A stretch of 64,000 bases of DNA. Origin: Ectocarpus siliculosus. Lineage: Eukaryota; Sar; Phaeophyceae; Ectocarpales; Ectocarpaceae. How positions within the stretch are numbered: position 1 is the first letter of the stretch; each line of letters opens with the position of its first letter. Made by a program: the position numbers and the translations under genes. A model generated the notes under the pieces. It did not search any database and was not told the origin of the DNA. It was given only the letters and a program-made list of their open reading frames with translations. The stretch is taken from the NCBI GenBank assembly GCA_000310025.1, contig FN649746.1, forward strand, positions 1,943,613 to 2,007,612, read 5' to 3'. This document shows positions 44,201-55,000 of this stretch, one piece after another.

Positions 44201-46222
44201 AATTCGATCTCCCTATCAGATAGCCTTGCCGTATTGCCAGGCACGCCAGGTGCATGTAGTACGCATACATGGAGCGATGGCTCCGGCGGGCGGGAAAATT
44301 AGCCTCCCGGGGGGACAACTTGATTGGCAATATTTAGGGAGGTGCCTACATATCGTTGTCACTGTAAACCCCGACCACCCGGGGTGCTCTTCTTTCCAAT
44401 TGAGTATGTTCAGGGTAAACATAGGCTGCGCAAAAGGAACCTTCCGACAAATACCTTATGTGTGGTATTTCATTTGAACAGGACACTGTGGGGTGAGTGC
44501 TCCAACCGCCACGCCAGCTCAGGCGTCGATGGCAACTCGTACTGTCCTGCAGCCGCTGCCGTTTTCGGACAGCTGACAGATTCCGACGGCAAGGATGCGA
44601 ACATTATCGAAGTGGAGGGCGGCTCCGGTAAGCCAATCACCTAGGTCACAATTGTTGATACTTGTACAACTTGCTGCCGGTGAGGTGCCATTCTCCGTGC
44701 CTGCCACCAGCATTAGGCCACCCCAACGATTTGCAGATACGCAAACTAATTCAGAACTCCCGACGTGGCCGTGGCATGCTTGACCGAAGGATACTTGTTC
44801 AGGGGGTTCCATATGACAATCTTGGGGGAATACCTGGCTTTTGCGTAGTATCAACATATCAACAGGTGTCGTTGTTCAATTCTTCGGGAGGAGTACAACT
44901 TGGATGCAGACGATGGTCGTGCTGTAGCCATCAGCAAATATGCCAACGTCACCTGCTTGTGAATCGTGTTGAAAACATTGTTCTTCACATCGACTAGAGG
45001 GAAATATACGCGACATTTCCTCGGATGAGGCACGCCCCGATCCGTTCTTGGTGCCGTTTTTTCTACCTATCTCCAGGAACTGCTTGTGGGCACCTCTCGC
45101 AGGAGATATTCGAAGACGAATTGATGACCGGCTACGTAACGCCGGTGAGAGTTGGGTGTACGTAGCTGTCGACACGAATTTAGGCTGCTGCTCGTATTGT
45201 GACTGTACCGACCGGCCTAACCTGATGACCATCGAACAATGCTCTTGAGAGCTAGACGAAGACCACCAATACAACGCATTGGAGGACACGGGATCGCTAG
45301 AAGCCATGATCGACTTTCAAGGAATTTTTGCGACCTAATGTGTTTTACGCCACTCACCCACTCCAAACGATATTCATAGTTGTATAGCGTCAAGTCGGTA
45401 GCACCTAGTGTCGTTTGCATGGCCACAGCGCTTCAAAACTGGTTTTGCTTTGACTTTTGCTACCCGGAAGCCACAAATCACCGGTTGCTCCGTCCATGGC
45501 GCTTCTGTTCAATATACTGCTTCATTGTAGAACGCTGCCACCCACCGACCCCCACTGCTATTCCTCCAGATAGCGCGGGTGGGAATTCCCACGCCTCCTG
45601 CTTCATCTTCCTCACCCATGCCACCCTTATCTCCTTCGCTTCTTCCCTTTTCCGCGCACGTTCCCGCCATCCATGATTCCCTTTTCCCGTCCCACTCTTC
45701 CAGAGTGGAATGCCACTGTCAAAACTCTCGTGTGCCACCCTGGAAGACATCGGTTACATCGTGACGACGGAAGAGGTGAAGAACCACTTTGACCTTGCAT
45801 TTTCACCATGGGGCTTGGTGCTGTGCCGGCGTTACTGTGAAGTTTCTTAAGGGTTGCGGTTGTTGGTTTCGGAGGAGAGATGTAAGGTGTTGCGCGTATG
45901 TGCCATGCCCGCAACGGCATTTCATTTGATGGGAAAAATAACGATGTTGTTGGCGGCCCCGCGGCCCTGGTGACTCAAACATGTGGAACAAGCATCGGTT
46001 GAGCACAAGAAGCATGAAGAATCCATGCTAAACAGTTATGCCATCAATCCCGTCCACCTCCACCAGGCCGACGACTATGCGATGCCGTACAAGCGCGGGT
46101 CGAACCTTCGTGGGGACGACGATAGGTTCGAACTCAACGACGAGATGGCCTCAACTACAATTAACGTGATGCACGCGGACGGCAGTGTCACGCAGAAGGA
46201 AGCCATGCCGTTCCGCTTCTAG
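38255..46222 (+). CDS. Modular secreted metallopeptidase, leishmanolysin (M8)-like, with Cys-rich, mucin-like and EGF parts
   Basis: Zinc peptidases of this type cut proteins outside the cell or at its surface. Exons joined in phase are 38255-38377 (start, with a signal-peptide-like A-F-V-L-A-M-V-T-Y-A-V-G-F); 39827-40125 and 40382-40518 (Cys-rich domain); 40783-42433 (Pro/Thr/Ala stalk of 42-residue units, then an EGF module C-x4-C-Q-N-G-G-S-C...F-C-S-C...G-F-A-G-M-V-C); 42791-42878; 43125-43299; 43736 to about 43822; 44482-44627; 45077-45144; 45704-45775; and about 46010-46222. The catalytic part has H-E-M-G-H at 43799-43813, a third His in C-G-H-L-S at 45091, then E-L-M-T-G with the Met-turn Met at 45124. 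The short segment after H-E-M-G-H was not placed, so a tiny exon may be missing. The stalk frame changes twice, each time at a short C run. Confidence 0.8.
38735..39060. repeat. Short direct repeat in an intron of the peptidase gene
   Basis: AGCAGGCGTGT..TGG.GCTGCTGAAAATCTG occurs at about 38740 and 39030 in weakly similar surroundings, suggesting an old duplication of about 290 bp. Confidence 0.55.
41035..42180 (+). repeat. In-gene tandem array of 126-bp units (42 residues), about ten copies
   Basis: The marker GTCATCGCCGAC occurs at 41035, 41161, 41287, 41413, 41539, 41668, 41793, 41919, 42045 and 42171. The steps are 126 except one of 129 (a unit with one extra codon) and one of 125 (the site of the frame change). 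The encoded unit reads like A-P-T-S-S-P-T-L-P-S-T-K-A-P-V-P-T-P-A-S, a Pro/Thr/Ser-rich stalk expected to be heavily O-glycosylated. Confidence 0.95.
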
Positions 46223-49094
46223 TGCGACCCTCTTCCTTGCTTGGGTGTGTTGCAGCAGCACTATACCCGGTGCTCTACCTTTTGCTGGAGAAAACGTTGT
46301 GATTAGTAGCTGTTTTAGGTAAGAAGTGTTCAGATCCGCTTCCTTGTAGCAAGACTTTAGGAGGTACGGAGTCTTTGTGTGGCAGTGTGGCAGTCAAACG
46401 CTATGCGGGTTGGGGTAAAACATACCGACAGAAGATGTGTGTGGTTGTTATTTGTGCTTGTTCGTAGTGAAGCGGTGAGTGGCTTCACTCATAGAAACCC
46501 TATGAAATGTGCGAGCGTGTATTATCGGAAGTTAGTGTTTTTGAAAATAAGCCATAGAGTGCAACGTAGGTTCTTTTACCCGTACATGTGTGTGGCGGTC
46601 GGTGTGTGGTGGTGGTGAAGTGAGGGTCCACTTCAACAGAACTACAAACCCTAACCCTAAGACTATTCAGTGGAGGTCGAGCCTGGTCAGAGTGAAGCAC
46701 TGTGGGTCAAATATTGACCTCATCGAAGTATATATGGGCACATCTTAGGTAGCTTTGCAATATCTAGCTCGGTCAAATGCTCGGCGGCTCCCTGGTAGGT
46801 ACGTTTGCTTCGGCCAGCTTCCCCTTCCAACCTGCTGTCAGACAGTGGAATCAAGAAAAATGACCGCGTCCGTCCATCCATCCATGTCTTCTACAAGCTG
46901 GTGCCAATAATATCCACGATGGCCGTCCTGTCAGGCAATCAGGCATCACAACATGACCAGAGTCCCAGGCCAATCTCGGCCAGAATTTCTTCTGTCGTGA
47001 GTGCCATATCGTGAGTACCATGATGTGGAAATCGCGGCACCACTATTCTCTATCTGTCCGTGCTGACCAGGTTGCCAGGTGAAAAGAAATCTCCTAGAGA
47101 ATGTTTCATCGATGAACTCCCTGGACACCTTCCTGTCTTGAACGAACGACACCATGCCGACATCAACGCATTTGATGCCCTTCGATGCATTTCCCCTGCG
47201 TAGAGACAATCGGCGGTTCTGACTCTCAGAGGGGCGACAACGTCAACACGGGTGGCTCTGACGTCGTTGACGAAGACGATTCATTCCCTTTCTTGGCCTT
47301 GAGCGGATGGATGTTACGGAGCGACAGAGATCGTGTGCCTTTGAAAGAACAGGGATGACCCCCCATGCCGGCGATATGTTTCTCTCCCAACGCCAAGGAC
47401 CGGGACACAAAATAGCTCAGACAGCGCGCGTCCTGCGGCATTCGTCCCACACCGCTGGCTGTACAGTATAGTCCTGCTGATGATGGTGCAGTGATCCAGG
47501 TTAATATGATTTTTTCGTTTTTTCCCCCACAACTGGCTCTCTGCGGTCAAAGATCTTCCAAGCACCCATAAATCACGGCGGCAAGGATGGTGCAGCAGTG
47601 GGTCCATGTGTGGGGCTCACAGGGATGGGGACGCGGTATATGTAAGGGTGACGAACAGGAGTACAGTAGTACTACTGCTGTACAGCAGTAGCAGCTACAT
47701 GCCGAGAGAAATAGACTGTACAGCAGCAGTAGTTCTGAGCAGGTGTGCATGCCTGTCTCCGACAGCAACCGTCCGCACAGAGGATGTACCTGTGCAAGCA
47801 ATGCCTGTTGGCACATCCTCTCCACCTTGTCCTTGGACAGAGCATACGGCAAGCGCATATATATGCTAGCGGCGCTAGATGCGAAGACGCTGACGGGAAA
47901 CCTCCTCACAGAAGCGCCAGATCGACGAAAAAAACGACCCTGTCATCAGAGAATCGAGACCATCATCCACTATCGCACAAAATGCATAAAAATCGTGATA
48001 TTTTACTTTTCTGTACTACAAATAGAGAGATGTGATCGGAGCTGTGGTAGGAGCTGTAGTCCCGAAAACCCTTGCCTGTGAGCGAAATTTTGCACACGGC
48101 AGACGAACCACCCTTCACTCCCAATACTGGGAACCACACGCACCGCAATCACAACAACATCAAGCACCGAGGCAGTACGTTAGCATCGGCTCCGGTGTGC
48201 GCTTTCTCTACTCTCCCCCGCAGATGCGGCACCGGGTAGACCACATGTTCAGGGTGCTGTATGTACCCTCCGATGGTACTGTGCGTTTGAATCTTAGACT
48301 AAAGCAGTATCGGTAGGCAGTAGATTGGATCTGGAAAGGATACCTGCCCCACTTCCGAGAGATTAGGCATGGGTGAATGGTATAGTTGTACAATGTGAGG
48401 CCTGTGCGCATTGCTGATAAGCGTTCTTTTGGGGTGGGCTGCCTGTGTCTCCCTGCTGGTCCCTATGTATGTGTTTTGCTCTTATTTTAGCCGAGACACA
48501 ACGGCGATCTTTCGGCACGCAAAGTGATCGTATCTGAGAACGGAGCTGAATCGGCCTGTATTCAAATACGGGTTAATAAACTCGCCGGGTACAAGACGTG
48601 TTGCAGCAGTCGCGCATCCCTCTCTTGGTGTGCGGTGTTGTGAAGCTGTACACCCCTTGTGTGCAGCAGCGAGTGGCCTGGTCCAGAGCGGCTGATACCG
48701 AATGCAGAGATACAAGGGATGCTGGTGGGATAGACTGTCGACAGTCCCGTGTGCCGTCGGTCCTCAAGAGGTGATTGGCTGCTGGGCACCGACAGCAAAT
48801 ATTTTTCAATACTGTAGCCCATATGTTTGTAGGCTTGCGAAAGACTGCTGGCGAGCTGCCTACCGACAGCAAACACTTTTGCATGCTGTAGCCCATACGT
48901 TTGTTGGGCCATGTGCTGGTGAAGCATACTCGAGATTGCGCCGCATTGCACACTTGTGAGTGCTGGAGTGCGCAGGAGTGCGCATCACATACAGCAATAG
49001 CTCCGGTGGGTGCGGTGAAGGGATGTGAAGACTTGACTTGCCCTACGCCCTACTGTATGCTGCTCTGCTGCTGACGGAAAGGAGTCTCTGAGGG
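46223..49094. other. Intergenic, no gene supported
   Basis: A short AAACCCTAACCCTAAG at about 46645 resembles telomere repeat but has only two units. A CAG/CTG-rich inverted stretch lies at 47660-47700. Long frames on both strands have no recognisable domains. Confidence 0.4.
48786..48915. repeat. Tandem duplication, about 77-bp step
   Basis: CCGACAGCAAA.A.TTTT..AT.CTGTAGCCCATA.GTTTGT occurs at about 48788 and 48865, with about 85 percent identity by eye. Confidence 0.75.
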
Positions 49095-52000
49095 ATGACT
49101 GAGAAGACCGAGATGGCGAGGGGAGTCTCGGGATCCGACCAGGGCCAGGCTGCCAGCAGCGCAACAAGCACCGCCGTGTTGCGTGCTGCTCTTCCCGATG
49201 CTGGTATTGCTGCTGCTGGAAGCGATGGGGTAGAGGCTGTCGGTAGCAGTACCCCTGATGCTTCTCTATCACCACAGGTAACAGCTGTGGGCAGCGCCGC
49301 CTCGGTAAAACTTGCGGTATCTTTGCCTCCGGCACCCGCTGTACAAGGGACTGACAACGACGCCGATGCCCGAAGCAAGAGGACAGAGGCCGCGGGAAGC
49401 AAGTTGGAGGATGCGTATGAGAAGAACGAGCAAGATCGACTGCTCCATGCGGCGGACGAAGCACTGGCGAGGTTGTACGATACGCACGATACCTGGTTTG
49501 GCAGTGATAAGCAGGTGAACCCACCGCTCACAAATCAACATCAAGATCCGTTTCTTCCAGTTCCGCTGCGAAGGACTTACTTGTCTCAGAGGTGCCTTGA
49601 CGTATATACACAAACTACTTAGCTGGCCTGTAGAGCGGCTTGCGAACTACAGTAGACCACAGCGCGACCTCAATCTACGAATATAACTTCTAAAAAGCTA
49701 CAGCAGTACTACGTATGGCGCAGCTAAAAAAGATACTACTTTGTACGAAAATGTAAACACAGCGGATTGAATCCGGCGAAAACGCTTTAACTCATGTAAG
49801 AACGTCCTGTTAGACCCGAGAGGGGAATCGTTCAATCGCCCGACCTTGCCTCACTCACCACCGGCGATAACTGAGGGGGTGTGGTTCTGTGGCCCCAAGT
49901 TTTTGCTCAGGCCGGCGGCGCTACCATCGCAACCTTCTTCGGGACAAACAAGTTTCATTTGGTTCTTTTTTTTTTTGTCAGATGCGGTTGGAGGTCCAAG
50001 CACGGGAAGTGACGGAGGCACTATCACGAGTGGGCAATGTCCGCGGCTTGAGCAAGCGGGCTCGTGTGTCCTATATCAGGTGTGTGGTATCAGCTGGCGG
50101 GGTGCTAATCTCTCAACCCCCGGTGGTCAATTCCGTTTATTCACATGCAAAGGAAAATCTCTACATGCGAGGTTCGGTGGTTGATGAATCTACAGTACCC
50201 ATGACCACTCAGTAGTACACAGCAGCTGCTGTAAGTTACTTTGCAGGTACGACTTGAAAAACCTTTCCAGGCAGCAGGGTTAGGTGCCCTGTGGTCTGTT
50301 CTTCGATTGCAAAACTTTTGGTCGTTTTTTTTATTATTGTTTTCGATGTCATGAATCAAGGCTTTTACTTTGCTGGACTGATGTTGATAGTAACTTCCGT
50401 TTCGTTTACTGCGCCATGTTTCTCGTTGCACTCTCTGTGGTACGATTTTGACTTACTAGACGTGTGTGGCCGGTTGCACTCTCAGTTTCCGCGACGTTTT
50501 CGATGAGAAGAACATCGATCACGTGCAACTTCTACAGCCGGGGCACGCCTATTCCGTAGGGTACCCGTATCCGGTGAATTTCGGAATTTCGGCCTCTCTG
50601 TGTGGTGTGCTGAGGGCCACAGCATCAATTCCAACAACGATATCGACCCCCGCCCTCTTTTCACACCTCTTCTACAGGGGCCGGGCGTTGGATGTTTTCA
50701 CCAAATTCAACCCAAACGCCGAGAAATGCTTGGCCAAAGCGGTAAGCTGAAGACAAACGTTTGAGGAAGAACTTCTCCCGTATCCGGTGGAAATAATGTT
50801 GACCGGAACAGCTGTCTCGCGTGCTGGGCGAGAATAGCTACGCAGTATATTCGTTCCATCTTGTCCATGGTTATATACTCCCGTTGCGATTTCCGTCTCA
50901 AGCCCATTGTTAGCGGAACATGCAATATTGTTGTGGTGGGTTTTCGACGTTCTTTAGGTGAAGCTGCATCCGTCTGAACCCGACGGTTGGACCGCTCTGG
51001 CGCATTGCTACTGGAAGAAGCCCGACCTCTTCGCGGCCAAGCGGTGCTTCCTTACCTCTCTCGAAAAGGTATGACGATCAATCATGATCTCGCTGGATAC
51101 GTAGGTGATACAACACACAACACCCCCTGGAGTGGTTTTCAATGCTCAGATACTCCACGGACAGGATGCACAAATCGTGTGACATATTTTCGGAAAGCTC
51201 TCGGCGAGACGGTTCCAACGTTTCCATTTTTCGGCACCGCCGCTGTTTCTGATTTGGAGTGATCGAGCTTTGAAAGTTGGTCCGTGTGTTATCTTGTGCC
51301 ACCTACGGTAGCATGAGCTTTTCTCGAACAGGTACTCGTCAAGGAACGGTGCGACTTTCACTTCCTGTAGGGTGTACCCTCTCGTTTGTCGACCGAAAAT
51401 GCATGGAACGTTTCAGCGTGGCGTTTTCGGTGGGTGTATGGACTATATGCAACTTATCGAAATGATGTTACATATATTTGTGGGGGAAGCGACCTCATTG
51501 TTGTATCATCATTGCACGCGAACATTTGTGTCATTTTCCCCCAAGGATTCACACACAAGGCACCAGGCCTCGCAGACAGTCCTCGTCCCTCCCCGTCTAG
51601 CTCTGGCCGTGTCGCCAAGGATGCCAACCACAATGCTAATCCCGTGCGTCTCACACCGGCGGATGCTTGTCATCTATCCAAACCCCAGGGTCGTCATGGG
51701 CATGAACCTAGGTGGAAATGGTAGACACAAACTCTTTCCCTCGAATGTCGGCTTGCCCCATATCAAGGCGGATACACTAAAAAGTGGCCCTGTCCCTTTC
51801 CGTTTTCCAGGCAAGGAAGGCAGACACACTGCAGCAGCTGTCTATGCTCTTGAGGCAGATGCCGGGCACGGCGGAAGAGAAGGGCGCCCAATTAGAGGTG
51901 CGGTGGGTGGGGTTCAATAGCTCCGGTGTACGTGGGTGCTATTCAGAGGAACCGGTGATATTTCAATGTTCAGAATTACTTGGTGGTTCAAGTTGTGCCC

Positions 52001-55000
52001 GGTAACTTTTCCGTCGCTATACAGAGCCACCAGCGTTATGTAGTCAACAGGCGTCACTGACGCCGCCCCCGCTGTAGACTCTCCCTCGGCGTGGAAGGGA
52101 GCCCCTCTTGAGGCTTCTGCTAGTCCAGCTAGATTTTGGAGGTTTCGTCTTTGACCACCTTCTCGCCTGTTGCTGTTAATGCCGTTTCGTTGCCGATTGG
52201 GTGGGCACGAACAAAAAACTCAGGGAGAAGAGGAACGCAAAGGTGGGAGGTCGATTTGATTTTTACTGAGGAGCACGAGCGTTGACACGATCAGCAGCAA
52301 GAACACTACTTCCTCGCGACAAACCTTTTGGTCTGATTTTCATTGCTCATCCCTCTATAATGTTCAGGAAAGCCTGCGGTTAGCGAAGGAGGCAGTTACT
52401 CTGGACGTCGAGTGTGGGTACTCTTGGTACGTGTTGGGTAACGGCTACGTAGCCTCCTTCTTCGGAAGCTCCAGGGGAATCAAGGACCTCGACCGGGCTT
52501 TGCAGGCATACAAGAAGGCGGTGAGATGGCTACCGAGTAACAAGGCTTCAATTGTGTATGGACAACCTGAGGATTCGCTCCGTCGTCACCATCTTCGTTG
52601 GTTTTTCCAAGGCTACCGGGCGTTTGTGGAAGATTATTCGTACGTTTCGTTGTATTGCATGCTAGGTTTCGCCTTGTCTCGAGACCAACGCGCTGTATCG
52701 CCGGGTAGAAAGTGAAAGGAAAGGAAATCGGTCCGGTACGCGAGAGGTCTCACCGCCATGTTGAGCCCCGTCGGCATTCACATCTGGGGATTTTGCTGAC
52801 GTTGATTGCTCAACTACCGAACCACCACCATTCTTTCCGGAGAACCATCAGTTACATCGTCTGGACAAACCGCGTCTTGCCTAAGAAAGCAAGGGCAGTC
52901 TTCGTGTCTGCCGGCACAAGATGATATGGTCCACGCATGGTAGTCGATTGTTTGGCCGAGCGATCAACGTTTTCATGTCCTCGTCAAAGATTAGCCAACC
53001 CCATCCGGTAGCTGGTACTTGGCATCGAGTGCACAAGATACCGTTGCCAGCGAAATTGTTTTCTAGTCGACAATGATACCGTTGTCATCGTCAGCATGCC
53101 GCATACGCACTCGAACGCGTTTCTAAGATTGTGGTGGTGTGTGAGCTTCTTGAGGTGGACGGGCGGACACCAGAGCGGTTGGGGTACACGGTGTGAAATC
53201 GAGAGGCGTGAGCTCACAACGTTCCCGCCCACATGTTACCAGTCGGTTCACCCCCTTCGTCTTAGATGGAGTATGTCGTCATCCGAAAACGTATTTTTAT
53301 GGATGTGAAGCATCGCCCCGGTTTCCGCCTTCTGAGAATCAACCAACTTGCCAAACGCCTCCGGCGTGTAGCTTCGCGCCCGGTGTGGGGGGCGGGCGAT
53401 TTCCGGCTGGTCGGCGCAGCTATTTCCTACTACCATATGTAGCAGACCATTGCAGTGTTGCTCCGTTATGTCTTCGGAGGCAGGGGGGCGGTGTACTCAC
53501 GTGAACGCAGGCCGTCGTCGTTAGACCTTGCATCCCCACAATGCCTGGACGGATCGGAGGCAGAGGGGATGGGGCGAAAGGGCGCTTTTCTACGGCAGCA
53601 CGGAGCCCCTTTTGAGGATGACGTTTAGCGCACCGGTCCTACGAAACCAGTCCTTCGTCACGCTGCCCCCTTTCTGTGCATCTACCGCTCCGCCTGCCAC
53701 CACCACCAAAGCCTTGCCTAAACCCCCCCCGTTTCGTACCGAAACTGTCGCCAAAGGAGGCCTACGGTGGCGAGAAAGGAAACCCCGACCTGTTCTTCAA
53801 CAGGGCCCAAGTGTTTCAGTACCGAGAGGACTACCCCGAATCTATTCGGGACTTCAGGTGTGGTTTTGTCTTGGTGGTCGTGAATGTCAGCAACGGTTCG
53901 GCGGAGTCATAGTGGAATACCCCAAAGAGGCGGAGAGATCACACACACCCCTATGTAGACCGATTTTCAAAGCCCGCTCGCTCCGTAACCAAGATTGTGC
54001 CAACAACCAGAGATGGGCGATTTCGGAAAGTTCTGGTCGAGAACTTTCCCTGGAATTTTCGGCCTCTTCACGCATGCCGAACGTTGTGGAGCAATGGAGC
54101 TTTGACAGTTGCTCTAGGACGGCTGCCATCTCTGGGCCTTTTACGGTACCGGTGGGGGCGGCGGTTGACCGGGCTATGGGTCGTGGTGGCTTCTACATCG
54201 GCCTGATCGAGTTGGTTGTCTCTCGAACAAGAGTACCCTTCTTTTTCGGGTTGTTGTCATATTCTAGTGTACCACCGACGGCTTCCCAAGCATGCGCGCG
54301 AGCATTCCTGCGTGTAAGCTCATTGAACACGGCAATAACGTTTGCCCCCCCTGGCAAAACGTTCGTCGTTCTCTGGGCCCGTCACCCTTGTTGATAACCC
54401 AGAAACCATGAACAGTTTTGCCAGCCTCCCGGCCTCCTCTGGGCGCGCGTCGCGGTGTGTGTTTTGTGATAATAATTGCTTCATCCGCACAAAGTATCAC
54501 TTCATATACGTTGCGCACCCGAAGTAATGGCCACTGGGAGCGTGCCAGCCGTGTCTTGTGCTTTGTTCAGGCCCATCTTTGATCGCGGTCTCGTTTTGCA
54601 GCGTTGTACATGAGAGCCGAGTGGGTCGCGCGATCGCTCCCACTCCGATCAATCGCCCGTCATTTTTCATCGCCCATGTTTCATCATGGCTTTTCTTTCG
54701 ATTTACGGCACAACACCCACCTCCCACCTACAGCATACGACACAAGACATCACACCCCCTGGACCGATTTTTCAACGCTCGATTACTCCACGACGAAGAG
54801 GATGCTTAAACGAAACGATACGTTTTCGGAGAGCTCTCGACCAGACGACATCAAGACGGCCGGATTCGGCGCTACGCCTCTTTCTGCGGTTGATACATCG
54901 AGCCTTGAAAATCGGCCCAGGGTGTGTTTCATCTAATGTCGTATACGGTAGTTCCCTGTCCAGGTTGAGTGCCGTCTCCCGTAGCTTCGGCTATTATGCC

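Noticed and set aside
46645-46665. Telomere-like CCCTAACCCTAA
   Set aside because: Two units only, with genes on both sides. Probably chance or a minor relic.
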